Part shown: positions 18,087 to 23,925 of the stretch, piece by piece
Layout: every line of letters starts with the position of its first letter
Numbering within the stretch: position 1 is the stretch's first letter
IMG/VR virus record: IMGVR_UViG_3300044646_001223
Coordinates: 1 to 25,174 of that record
Reading direction: 5' to 3' (one strand)
Source: a virus
Length of the DNA stretch: 25,174 bases
Notes under the pieces: generated by a model
What the model was told of the DNA's origin: nothing
Database searches by the model: none
What the model saw: the letters and a program-made list of their open reading frames with translations, nothing else
Position numbers and translations under genes: made by a program

Positions 18087-19277
18087 TTAACCAACTTTTA
18101 ATAGGATGATATCTTCATTGATTCTACCATTCAGTTTAGTGTCGGTAGCATTGATATCTTCAAGGAATTTTCTAAGAGCTATTTTTCCAGCTGATTTAAA
18201 CTCTTTTAGCTTATCTTCTGGTTTTCTAATGGTTTTTTGAACACTTTTATGCTCATCATAACCAATAATGGTAGTTCCTTTAATACCAAGTGGCCCAGTC
18301 ATATCATCTGCAATGTATTTTCCAAGCTTTCTTGTTTTGGTATTATAAGTCCATAATTCTTTTGAACCTAATATATCAGTCGGATTGACTGATACTAGTT
18401 TTAATGGTTCGAATGTCTTCAAGAATTTCAGTTTTTCTACTATTTTATCTTTAGGAATAGCTTTTTTAGCTCTTGGTTTACGTAAAACCTTAGCTTCTTC
18501 CATTAACATAGTGCAAGCAGAGTCAATTTCCTTATAAAATGCCAATAAATTGTTTATTTGCTTCTTATTTCGATGCTTATACCCTTCTTTAAGGTCTTCA
18601 TCCTTGCCTTCGATTACTTCTGATAGTTCTTTTAATCCGAATGAGTAATAATCTTTAATAACACGAGCATGAGCTGCTTTTACTTCTTTACCTTTTAATA
18701 AATTAAGAATCTTGAACTGCTTTGGGTCGAATTTTTCAGGGGTTTCCATCCAAACTTCGATTGCATCTTCAATTTCTTCAGTCATTTTAAAAGTTGCTTC
18801 TCGAACACGCTCCTGTATACTAACAACTGGTGTATTTGGTTTAGTATCTGCATCATCTTCTTGTTCGATGTCATTTTTACTATCATCAATTACTTTATTA
18901 ATAGCATTAATTAGCCATTCTTTAGTATTTGTACCCTTATTAAAATCATCACGTTGTTCTGGCATACCACGGGATAAACAACTGGCAATTGCACCCATTG
19001 TTGTACTAACGCGCCAATCTTTGGATTTCTTAAAGTCTGTAATAACACTTTTTTCATAGCCGTTTTCAGTCATCCAGGTCAACACGGCTGGTTTCAGGTC
19101 TTTACCGCTGAATTGTATGTTATAATAATGCATGGCATTATGATAATGCTTCAAGAATTCAGTTGCAGATAATGATTCAGTATCATCCCAACGTGGACTC
19201 CAATCTTTATTACGATTTTCACGTATAGTGACGCTAGTAATCTTAGCTTTTTTTGTTTTTTTAGCTATTTTTGCCAT
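18087..19277 (-). CDS. Conserved phage protein (396 aa), function unknown
   Basis: A 396-aa soluble, charged protein with a very basic N-terminus (MAKIAKKTKKAKITS). Residues about 35-115 carry a pattern I associate with hypothetical proteins of T4-like phages (HYHNAMHYYNI, KDLKPAVLTWM, STTMGAIASCLSRGMP, DFNKGTNTKEWL). An acidic linker follows (around 135-145), then helical segments. The last 100 residues are a second conserved block (LWTYNTKTRKLGKYI, GLGIKGTTI-like, VQKTIRKPEDKL, LNGRINEDIILLKV). No catalytic motif is evident. The ATG follows a GGAATTT Shine-Dalgarno and lies 11 bases after the 61-aa cysteine-rich gene, so it belongs to the operon started at 20307. The basic start may bind DNA. 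Confidence 0.8.
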   Translation of the reverse strand: MAKIAKKTKKAKITSVTIRENRNKDWSPRWDDTESLSATEFLKHYHNAMHYYNIQFSGKDLKPAVLTWMTENGYEKSVITDFKKSKDWRVSTTMGAIASCLSRGMPEQRDDFNKGTNTKEWLINAINKVIDDSKNDIEQEDDADTKPNTPVVSIQERVREATFKMTEEIEDAIEVWMETPEKFDPKQFKILNLLKGKEVKAAHARVIKDYYSFGLKELSEVIEGKDEDLKEGYKHRNKKQINNLLAFYKEIDSACTMLMEEAKVLRKPRAKKAIPKDKIVEKLKFLKTFEPLKLVSVNPTDILGSKELWTYNTKTRKLGKYIADDMTGPLGIKGTTIIGYDEHKSVQKTIRKPEDKLKEFKSAGKIALRKFLEDINATDTKLNGRINEDIILLKVG

Positions 19278-19288
19278 ATAAATTCCAT

Positions 19289-19474
19289 TTATGGTGTGGG
19301 ATAGATTACTTGGCTAGGTTTTTCAGGTCTATCTGGACAATACAAGCAGTCTGGATCATTGCATTTTTCTTCTAACCATTTATTACATAACTCACAGTAG
19401 TAAGCATCATGTCTTAGACAATAACTACGCTCACTACCACAAGTACAAAAGTTTTTAGACGGTTTTACGTCCAT
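19289..19474 (-). CDS. Small cysteine-rich, probably zinc-binding protein (61 aa)
   Basis: A 61-aa protein dense in cysteine and histidine: CTCGSERSYCLRHDAYYC, then ELCNKWLEEKC and DPDCLYCPDRPEKPS. The many CxC and CxxC pairs suggest one or two bound zinc ions (zinc ribbon or finger-like). Its ATG overlaps the last 10 bases of the 280-aa gene, so translation is probably coupled. A proline-rich tail ends the protein. No function is recognised. Small zinc proteins of this type in phages often bind RNA polymerase or nucleic acid, but that is not shown here. Confidence 0.75.
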   Translation of the reverse strand: MDVKPSKNFCTCGSERSYCLRHDAYYCELCNKWLEEKCNDPDCLYCPDRPEKPSQVIYPTP

Positions 19475-20307
19475 AGTGATTTTCTAACCTTAGTTAATCT
19501 AATAAGCATATCTTCTTCTTCTTGTTCATATTGAGCTTCAATATCACTCAATCTTACATGAGTAGCAGAACGTTCTGCTCGTTCTTCAGGTGTTTCATCT
19601 TCATAGTCAAATAACGACATAATATCATCACTGCCATTTCTTTTTTTATTGCAGATTTCAGACCAACCACTTACATCATATGGATCAGGACGATTTGGAT
19701 ACACTTCTTTCCACCATGTATACAATTCTTTAATTTCCATAGCAGCTAGTGCTTGAGGTGTTGGTTGTCCATATTCTGGATCATTTTTATCACACCATTC
19801 TTCATTAGTTAATTTTGAAGCCCAGTCTAAATAATCTAAACCAGCTTCCGGACAGCGCCAAGTTCTCCATCTAAAGAAATTAGTTCTCCACCAAGGAACG
19901 CAATACATATCACGTTTTTCTTTATCCCACATAACATTATGCCATGCTTGTTCAACCTCGACAAAATTTACAAGTTCATTGAACAAACATGGTAAGAAAC
20001 GATAACCAACATCTTGCCAGTTTCCTGGCTTAATGTCATTAGGATGAGCAGTTAATGCATGGCTTTTGACCACCCAACGATTATTGATGTAATAACGGAA
20101 CGATTGGAACGTGTTATATGGCAGGTAAACAAAGTCCTGAAGTTTACCTAAACCGGTTTCTGCAATCCAATATCTAACAGGATGTAGTTTCTTTGCTTCT
20201 TGTTTCCATAATCGCCATTCACGAGCAGTAGCGAATTCAGGTTTTTTACTACCTGAAATCCATTTTGCTATTTTCGAATTTGACCAATAAGTTGAGTGTT
20301 GTGCCAT
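19465..20307 (-). CDS. Conserved T4-like phage protein (280 aa), function unknown
   Basis: A 280-aa tryptophan-rich soluble protein. It begins MAQHSTYWSNSKIAKWI and has recognisable conserved blocks: HPVRYWIAE (about 42-50), YYINNRWVVKSHALTAHP, GNWQDVGYRFLPCLFNELV, FFRWRTWRCPEAGLDYLDW and an acidic C-terminal region (DYEDETPEERAE, EAQYEQEEEDML). I associate this combination with a widespread hypothetical protein of T4-like phages; no catalytic residues stand out. It is the first gene of a minus-strand operon (280, 61, 396, probably 113 aa). An AGAGG Shine-Dalgarno and a consensus sigma-70 promoter (20337-20365) precede it, so it is probably expressed early. Confidence 0.8.
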   Translation of the reverse strand: MAQHSTYWSNSKIAKWISGSKKPEFATAREWRLWKQEAKKLHPVRYWIAETGLGKLQDFVYLPYNTFQSFRYYINNRWVVKSHALTAHPNDIKPGNWQDVGYRFLPCLFNELVNFVEVEQAWHNVMWDKEKRDMYCVPWWRTNFFRWRTWRCPEAGLDYLDWASKLTNEEWCDKNDPEYGQPTPQALAAMEIKELYTWWKEVYPNRPDPYDVSGWSEICNKKRNGSDDIMSLFDYEDETPEERAERSATHVRLSDIEAQYEQEEEDMLIRLTKVRKSLWT

Positions 20308-20336
20308 ATATGCCTCTTTATTTTACTAAAAAAACT

Positions 20337-20365
20337 ATTATACATAATTGGAAAGTATTTGTCAA
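20337..20365 (-). promoter_or_regulatory. Consensus sigma-70 promoter for the 280-aa operon
   Basis: TTGACA (20360-20365), a 17-base spacer and TATAAT (20337-20342) on the minus strand. The start would be near 20330, about 23 bases before ATG 20307. It lies 8 bases from the plus-strand late promoter of HEG1, so the two are back to back. Confidence 0.8.
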
Positions 20366-20373
20366 TAATAAAT

Positions 20374-20382
20374 GATAAATAA
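20374..20382 (+). promoter_or_regulatory. Late promoter motif of HEG1 (GATAAATAA)
   Basis: ATGATAAATAAG on the plus strand. With T4 spacing, transcription would start near 20387, the first base of the leader hairpin. The same motif and downstream leader precede HEG2. Confidence 0.75.
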
Positions 20383-20386
20383 GACT

Positions 20387-20416
20387 GTAGTTCGCGGAAC
20401 GCCAATTCCCAACTAC
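20387..20416 (+). promoter_or_regulatory. Leader hairpin of HEG1 mRNA
   Basis: The arms GTAGTT (20387-20392) and AACTAC (20411-20416) pair. An inner helix GGAA/TTCC (20396-20399 with 20406-20409) is closed by a CGCCAA loop. The hairpin sits between the late promoter and the AGGAG ribosome site and leaves that site free. HEG2 has the same outer arms, the same CGCGG bulge side and a different loop. Confidence 0.7.
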
Positions 20417-20441
20417 TTTAATACTAAACAGGAGTATCAAC

Positions 20442-21278
20442 ATGAATATTTATCAATCAATACCAGCATATGTGTATAAAATCACTTGCAATCCAACTGG
20501 GCAATTTTACTACGGATACCGTGAAAGAAATATAACGAATCATAAATACCCACACGAGGACCTATGGGTTGAATATTTTACAAGTAGCAAGTTAATCAGC
20601 GACTTATTAAGCCAATATGGAAAGGATAAATTCACTACTGAAATTATTTTTACTAGTACGAATAGATTGGATGCATATTGGATGGAACAATCCTATATTC
20701 AACAGCATTGGACCAACGCATTATTATTAAACAAACATTTTATCGACCCAGTATCTAAACGCAAGGCATTTAGAGCAACAAAGGAAACTGCTGCAAAAGC
20801 AACATTAACTAAACGTTTACGGGGTACGGATAAACTTGGTGGTGCAAAAACACTAGAAACTTTGAAAAATTCCGGGAAATTACGTGATAGAGCATTGAAG
20901 TCTGCCTCAACAAAACGAAAGAATGGTACCGATAAATTATCAGTGGAAAAGTCTATAAAAACCAGAAAAGCTAACGGTAATGATAAAATCGGAACTGAAA
21001 AAATGGTTAGAACTAGAATTGAAACTGGTTCATATATCACTGGTGCTGCCAAAACAGCGGAATTAAGAAGGATTAGAGGAACCGATAAAATCGGAGCTGC
21101 AAAATCCGCTGATAAAAATAGTCATTTCTGGGAAGTTATAAATCCAGAAGGGATGTCATCAGTAATTAAAAATTTAAGTAAGTTCTGCCGCGATAACGAT
21201 CTGCACGTAGCTGCCATGTGTAGAATAACAATATCTGGTAGATGCCATAAAGGATGGAAATGTAATAGAATACAATGA
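20442..21278 (+). CDS. GIY-YIG homing endonuclease with 17-residue repeats (HEG1)
   Basis: A 278-aa protein. Residues 10-30 hold the GIY-YIG nuclease signature in variant form (VYKITCNPTGQFYYGYRERN, with YYG for YIG and R27 or R29 in the catalytic arginine position). E82 in WMEQSYI fits the metal-binding glutamate. Residues 111-228 are a linker of seven tandem units of exactly 17 residues (consensus GTDKLG..K....TR..). The C-terminus (HFWEVINPEGMSSVIKNLSKF, then CRITISGRCHKGWKC) resembles a helix-turn-helix DNA-binding module of phage homing enzymes. The gene is antisense to both neighbours and complete with its own late promoter, leader hairpin, AGGAG ribosome site and terminator. It makes a site-specific break that promotes copying of the gene into phages lacking it. 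No intron or split host gene is seen, so it is a freestanding type. Confidence 0.85.
   Translation: MNIYQSIPAYVYKITCNPTGQFYYGYRERNITNHKYPHEDLWVEYFTSSKLISDLLSQYGKDKFTTEIIFTSTNRLDAYWMEQSYIQQHWTNALLLNKHFIDPVSKRKAFRATKETAAKATLTKRLRGTDKLGGAKTLETLKNSGKLRDRALKSASTKRKNGTDKLSVEKSIKTRKANGNDKIGTEKMVRTRIETGSYITGAAKTAELRRIRGTDKIGAAKSADKNSHFWEVINPEGMSSVIKNLSKFCRDNDLHVAAMCRITISGRCHKGWKCNRIQ
20772..21116 (+). repeat. Seven tandem 17-codon (51-base) repeat units inside HEG1
   Basis: Residues 111-228 of HEG1 divide into units of exactly 17 residues beginning at R111, G128, G145, G162, G179, G196 and G213. The pattern is G-T-D-K-(L/I)-G-x-x-K-x-x-x-T-R. Position 1 is Gly in six of seven units and position 9 is Lys in all. 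Confidence 0.8.
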
Positions 21279-21307
21279 AAATAGGGGGTTCTAAAACCCC
21301 CTATTTT
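21278..21307. terminator. Bidirectional terminator between HEG1 and the MazG-like gene
   Basis: A 13-base-pair stem (AAAATAGGGGGTT with AACCCCCTATTTT) around CTAA. It is symmetric, with T-rich ends in both directions, between two convergent genes that end at 21278 and 21312. Confidence 0.85.
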
Positions 21308-21311
21308 ATTA

Positions 21312-21677
21312 TCATCTAACTAAAAATGGTTTTAGGTTTGGTGGAGACCAGGAAATTGGTTTTAAAACTTTTCCATCTTCTCTTTTTAATACTTTACCTG
21401 TATCCGGGTCAATTTTACTCATATTAGACCGGATAACTTCATTCCATGCACCTTCTACGTCAACCCCTGCTGATAACAGTGCACCAACCCCAACTACTAT
21501 CATATCTAAAATTGCATCAGTGACTTCTACTAGGTCATTATTACTCTCCGCCACACTCAATTCATTAAATTCTTCTCTAATGAGGTTCAAGTATAGATTA
21601 TACTGTGCTTCATTGAATTTGTCAACTGTTTGGTCTGATGCGACCATAAATGTTTCTTGATCTTTAAAAATACTCAT
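21312..21677 (-). CDS. MazG-like / PRA-PH-type NTP pyrophosphohydrolase (121 aa)
   Basis: A 121-aa all-helical protein of the MazG / phosphoribosyl-ATP pyrophosphohydrolase-like superfamily. The metal-binding signature is present: E35-E36-x-x-E39 (REEFNEL) followed by E51-x-x-D54 (EVTDAILD). The C-terminus (AWNEVIRSNMSKID..TGKVLKREDGKV..P..W.PPNL) is the form common in T4-like phages. Such enzymes cleave nucleoside triphosphates or alarmones to monophosphates. Roles proposed for phage MazG include clearing (p)ppGpp or non-canonical nucleotides. The ATG at 21677 has its own AAGGAAATTAAA ribosome site. The same frame is open upstream, so a longer 179-aa product is also possible (see the separate entry). 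It is the last gene of the operon and shares a bidirectional terminator with HEG1. Confidence 0.85.
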   Translation of the reverse strand: MSIFKDQETFMVASDQTVDKFNEAQYNLYLNLIREEFNELSVAESNNDLVEVTDAILDMIVVGVGALLSAGVDVEGAWNEVIRSNMSKIDPDTGKVLKREDGKVLKPISWSPPNLKPFLVR

Positions 21678-21851
21678 TTTAATTTCCTTATTATTATTTT
21701 CTTGTAATCGTTCTTTAATAGAAGTATATGCAGTAATCATACCCATATGTACTTGTATACTAGCTACGTTATCGCTAGTATTGCATATATTTACAAGAGA
21801 TGCAATCTCTTGATCACAAAAATCGATGCATCCTTGTATTTTATCATTCAT
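21312..21851 (-). CDS. Longer in-frame form: 58-aa N-terminal extension plus MazG-like domain
   Basis: From ATG 21851, with a good ribosome site AAGGAAATTAAA, the frame runs 58 codons (MNDKIQGCIDFCDQEIASLV..., helical, ending ERLQENNNKEIK) and continues with no stop into the MazG-like gene at 21677. The ribosome site and start context of the extension are nearly a copy of the MazG start context. The 58 residues look like a separate small gene that has lost its stop, because a shift of one base would end it at TAA TAA TAA just before the MazG ATG. The product could be a 179-aa fusion, with the 121-aa form made from the internal start. The frame does extend further upstream to 21941, but that part overlaps the previous gene and has no ribosome site. 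Confidence 0.5.
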   Translation of the reverse strand: MNDKIQGCIDFCDQEIASLVNICNTSDNVASIQVHMGMITAYTSIKERLQENNNKEIKMSIFKDQETFMVASDQTVDKFNEAQYNLYLNLIREEFNELSVAESNNDLVEVTDAILDMIVVGVGALLSAGVDVEGAWNEVIRSNMSKIDPDTGKVLKREDGKVLKPISWSPPNLKPFLVR

Positions 21852-21861
21852 TTTAATTTCC

Positions 21862-22218
21862 TTATTGTTGTTTCTCTTCATTAAACCAACGTAGTATAAA
21901 CCACGTGGCATCTTCTGGTCGTTCAAACATCCATTGTTCACGATAGCCGTTAAAATTACCTTTTAAATTTTCTGAACACCATGTTTTAATCACGTGTTCA
22001 TTTAATGTCCTAGCTATTGGATATGGAAGTTTTATTTGTGTCCAATCTGGGAAAGCTGTTTTAAATACCTCCCAAAAGATTTCTCTATCCATTTCTTCTT
22101 GAATTTCTTTTGCAAGAGTTTCAGACATCAAATCTTGTACTGGATCAATAGTCCAAGAAGCTTTTAATTTTCTAGGTGTAGCGTTTATTGTTTTTGTTGT
22201 CATTTGAATTGTAGACAT
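21862..22218 (-). CDS. Small protein with a capsid-protein-like segment (118 aa)
   Basis: A 118-aa protein in two parts. Residues about 14-50 (PRKLKASWTIDPVQDLMSE, then ETLAKEIQEEMDREI) resemble a stretch of T4-type major capsid protein gp23 that reads RKLKA.WT.E..QDL... followed by an EI..EIDRE helix. Residues about 50-115 (FPDWTQIKLPYPI, WCSENLKGNFNGY, FERPEDATWFILRWF) form a second block seen in other phage hypothetical proteins. An AAGGA 5 bases before ATG 22218 supports that start. The stop overlaps the ribosome site of the following gene. Placement in the sigma-70-driven operon does not suggest a capsid component. The function is unknown. Confidence 0.75.
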   Translation of the reverse strand: MSTIQMTTKTINATPRKLKASWTIDPVQDLMSETLAKEIQEEMDREIFWEVFKTAFPDWTQIKLPYPIARTLNEHVIKTWCSENLKGNFNGYREQWMFERPEDATWFILRWFNEEKQQ

Positions 22219-22234
22219 CCTTGTCCTTAAATAC

Positions 22235-22630
22235 TTATTCTACTTTACCACCAAGTTCTCTTAACTTTTTAATAAAGTCCCTTCGGGTTCGATAATCGGA
22301 TATAATAACAGTGCTTATGGTATATTCTGAATTATCAATTGCATCTTTCGAGTCTCTGAGACTATATCCAGTATACTCTCGAACTAGTTTGATAGCTGAA
22401 ATAACAGAACCATTAGTTCGAATATTCCCTATACTAAATTTCACTTCAGAAGCAGAAGAACCTTCGATCATTTTAAAAAATACTCGACCTTTTACTTCTT
22501 CACCAAGTGCAACATTCATTGCTTCCCAAACTTCCATTGCTTTATCAGCACCGTAATGTTTGGTTAAACTTCTAACAAATATTACACCATCATTTACAAC
22601 TTCTTCTAATGTATCGTTCATATTTTTCAC
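22235..22630 (-). CDS. Ribosomal protein L7/L12 C-terminal-domain-like protein (131 aa)
   Basis: This 131-aa protein has a last 65 residues that match the factor-binding C-terminal domain of bacterial ribosomal protein bL12: a VKFSIGNI strand, VISAIKLVREYTGYSLRDSKDAID (helix-turn-helix equivalent to KVAVIKAVR..TGL.LKEAKD.V in bL12; shown as one motif), a loop longer than usual, and FIKKLRELGGKVE. The N-terminal half (TLEEVVNDGVIFVRSLTKHY, AMEVWEAMNVALGEEVKG) is not the bL12 dimerisation domain or hinge. The domain recruits translation factors to the ribosome. A phage copy could compete for or redirect them, but this is inference. GTG 22630 overlaps the upstream stop (GTGA); ATG 22621 is the alternative start. 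Viruses carrying bL12-like genes have been reported. Confidence 0.75.
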   Translation of the reverse strand: MKNMNDTLEEVVNDGVIFVRSLTKHYGADKAMEVWEAMNVALGEEVKGRVFFKMIEGSSASEVKFSIGNIRTNGSVISAIKLVREYTGYSLRDSKDAIDNSEYTISTVIISDYRTRRDFIKKLRELGGKVE

Positions 22631-22890
22631 AGTGGATTACTTTTTAATACTATTAATGTAAATTCAACCGGATCAACTTCTACTGTAAGACAATCTCCCC
22701 AGCGATGTTTTATAAAACGCACTTCATCACCATCTTGTCTCCAAATTCTCGTAGAGTTCAATACCAGTTTAAAGTAGTGATCAACCACAACAGTATCATT
22801 AGATGATACTGGAACATTGTACCTGGCAATATATTTTGACCCATAAATTTCAATTGCGGAATCTGCAATTTCATAATAAACATTAGTCAT
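22627..22890 (-). CDS. Small hypothetical protein (87 aa)
   Basis: An 87-aa protein beginning MTNVYYEIADSAIEIYGSKY. It is beta-rich by its alternating pattern (YIARYNVPVS, TVVVDHYFKLVL, EVRFIKHRWGDCLTVEVDPVEF). The start at ATG 22890 is chosen because it overlaps the stop of the zinc-ribbon gene as ATGA, the usual arrangement in this operon. A longer frame from TTG 22935 would overlap that gene by about 50 bases. No family is recognised and no membrane segment or catalytic motif is seen. Confidence 0.7.
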   Translation of the reverse strand: MTNVYYEIADSAIEIYGSKYIARYNVPVSSNDTVVVDHYFKLVLNSTRIWRQDGDEVRFIKHRWGDCLTVEVDPVEFTLIVLKSNPL

Positions 22891-23042
22891 CGTTGATGTT
22901 GGATTAATGGGGGTTGATTTTCTTTTAAATACCAATCAAATTCTGATCTACAATCTGAACAGCATTTTTTATTCATTGATCTAAAATGAAGTAATGCCCC
23001 ATTACATTTAGGGCATCGTTCTAATGGTTCAGAATGGTTCAT
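22887..23042 (-). CDS. Zinc-ribbon micro-protein (51 aa)
   Basis: A 51-aa protein shorter than most gene-calling cut-offs. It reads MNHSEPLERCPKCNGALLHF, then RSMNKKCCSDCRSEFDWYLK, and ends in a proline/glutamine tail. CPKC at residues 10-13 and CSDC at 28-31 form two CxxC knuckles 14 residues apart, a classic zinc ribbon. Both ends overlap neighbours by ATGA, which strongly supports a real gene in a coupled operon. Possible roles are nucleic-acid or polymerase binding, but the sequence only shows the metal site. Confidence 0.75.
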   Translation of the reverse strand: MNHSEPLERCPKCNGALLHFRSMNKKCCSDCRSEFDWYLKENQPPLIQHQR

Positions 23043-23197
23043 TGTGGATCTACTTTATTAAGTTCTACTACTGTGGTTTCTGTTACCGGTGTTGGTTGTT
23101 TGTCTAAGCTGGTTTTTACATATGCTAGTACCAATACCATTGTCGTAACCGAAAGTATAACAAAAAATGATACCAAAACATTTCTAAAAATTTCCAT
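23039..23197 (-). CDS. Single-helix membrane peptide (52 aa)
   Basis: A 52-aa peptide: MEIFRNVLVSFFVILSVTTM then VLVLAYV forms one hydrophobic helix (residues about 6-27), followed by a polar tail (KTSLDKQPTPVTETTVVEL). It probably sits in the inner membrane with the tail outside, or is a lipidless signal anchor; there is no lipobox cysteine. The ATG lies 3 bases after the stop of the 96-aa gene with GAGGAC upstream. The stop overlaps the zinc-ribbon start (ATGA). Function unknown. Confidence 0.7.
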   Translation of the reverse strand: MEIFRNVLVSFFVILSVTTMVLVLAYVKTSLDKQPTPVTETTVVELNKVDPQ

Positions 23198-23200
23198 TGT

Positions 23201-23491
23201 TTAGTCCTCTTCGTTGTTATCATGGGTTTCGTTTACTTCTTTAACTGTAGATTCTATCCACAACATAGCTCGTAAAAAGCCTTCTGCCTCAACCGTGTTA
23301 ATAGTTAAGCCGTCTGCTTTAATACTTTCGTAAAAGTCTTTGGCGCGTTTAACTTCCCACTCAATTGTTTCAGTTAAGTGTTCGTACTTTTCTTGGGCTA
23401 TTCTATTTGGTTTTGAACGGTTATTTGCTTCGCGTTCGATTAAGCATTTAATCGTGTCTACAATTGTTTGGTCAAGATCTTCGGTAGCCAT
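23201..23491 (-). CDS. Small acidic helical protein (96 aa)
   Basis: A 96-aa acidic protein predicted almost entirely helical (DLDQTIVDTIKCLIEREANN, EKYEHLTETIEWEVKRAKDF, AEGFLRAMLWIESTVKEVNE) with an acidic tail NNEED. It is the first gene of the operon that runs to 21312. It follows a perfect-consensus sigma-70 promoter with extended -10 at 23519-23547 and an AAGAGAAAC ribosome site. Strong early transcription and a small acidic product would fit a host-takeover protein, but the family is not recognised. Confidence 0.75.
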   Translation of the reverse strand: MATEDLDQTIVDTIKCLIEREANNRSKPNRIAQEKYEHLTETIEWEVKRAKDFYESIKADGLTINTVEAEGFLRAMLWIESTVKEVNETHDNNEED

Positions 23492-23518
23492 ATGTTTCTC
23501 TTAGTGTGTTAAAATTGT

Positions 23519-23547
23519 ATTATATCAAGTTGTTTAATAGATGTCAA
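23519..23547 (-). promoter_or_regulatory. Consensus sigma-70 promoter with extended -10 for the 96-aa operon
   Basis: TTGACA (23542-23547), a 17-base spacer and TGATATAAT (the -10 hexamer is 23519-23524). The stop codon of the 64-aa gene lies inside the -35 box. Followed by TTAACACAC, as at the next promoter. Confidence 0.8.
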
Positions 23548-23738
23548 GCAGATAATATCGATAAAAATCTGCAATTGGTATTCATTTCTGATGGGAACCA
23601 TGTTTTTCCAGAATCCAATGATCTGCATAGATTATTATCTATAAGTTTGAACCGTATATATGAAAATTCATCATTTCTACCTAATGTTTCCCCCGCTAAC
23701 AATGCTTCGTATACTTCTCTATCGTTAATAAATGACAT
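23544..23738 (-). CDS. Small hypothetical protein (64 aa)
   Basis: A 64-aa protein: MSFINDREVYEALLAGETLG, then FSYIRFKLIDNNLCRSLDSG and KTWFPSEMNTNC. The REVYEALLAGETL...R..L.D..L.....G..W.PS pattern is like small modular proteins found in several copies in T4-like phages. AGGA lies 5 bases before ATG 23738, and a strong extended -10 promoter lies just upstream at 23767-23794. Its stop codon is inside the -35 box of the next promoter. Function unknown. Confidence 0.75.
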   Translation of the reverse strand: MSFINDREVYEALLAGETLGRNDEFSYIRFKLIDNNLCRSLDSGKTWFPSEMNTNCRFLSILSA

Positions 23739-23766
23739 AGTGTTCCTGTGTGTTAAGTTTTAATAT

Positions 23767-23794
23767 ATTATAGCAAGTATTGTAGATTTGTCAA
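23767..23794 (-). promoter_or_regulatory. Consensus sigma-70 promoter with extended -10 for the 64-aa gene
   Basis: TTGACA (23789-23794), a 16-base spacer and TGCTATAAT (the -10 hexamer is 23767-23772). The stop codon of the 44-aa frame lies inside the -35 box. Followed by TTAACACAC and an AGGA ribosome site. Confidence 0.8.
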
Positions 23795-23925
23795 GAGTTT
23801 TTAAAGAATTGTTTGAAGACACCTTCTAATGCATCGTGTAATTCATCGTCTAGTTTTTTAAATTCATCTTCGGATAATTCTAAAGTGAATGGTAGTGTAA
23901 TTGTTGACACAACTTTTTTTACCAT
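23791..23925 (-). CDS. Small helical protein (44 aa), possibly the 3' half of a frameshifted gene
   Basis: A 44-aa frame starting at an ATG without a Shine-Dalgarno: MVKKVVSTITLPFTLELSED then EFKKLDDELHDALEGVFKQF. It overlaps the previous frame (23864-24001) by about 60 bases in the +1 frame. The overlap begins at a run of seven A residues (23914-23920 on the opposite strand as T). Removing one A from that run would join the first 29 residues of the upstream frame to this one, giving a natural-looking 69-aa protein. It may therefore be a broken, recoded or mis-sequenced gene instead of an independent one. Its stop lies in the -35 box of the next promoter. Confidence 0.5.
   Translation of the reverse strand: MVKKVVSTITLPFTLELSEDEFKKLDDELHDALEGVFKQFFKNS

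Noticed and set aside
20374-20441. Group I intron or tRNA-like element upstream of HEG1
   Set aside because: No intron core elements, no split host gene and no cloverleaf; the structure is a simple hairpin also found at HEG2.
20772-21116. CRISPR-like or other non-coding direct repeats
   Set aside because: The periodicity is in protein sequence at a fixed 17 codons inside HEG1. DNA units are diverged and there are no spacers. No CRISPR array was seen in the window.
21852-21941. Extension of the MazG-like frame up to 21941
   Set aside because: It overlaps the end of the 118-aa gene and has no ribosome site. The start at 21851 or 21677 has a good one.
22891-22935. TTG start at 22935 for the 87-aa protein
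   Set aside because: It would overlap the zinc-ribbon gene by about 50 bases, while ATG 22890 gives the ATGA overlap typical of this operon.
23506-23763. Plus-strand frame of 85 residues
   Set aside because: It is antisense to the 64-aa gene and crosses two strong minus-strand promoters; no ribosome site.
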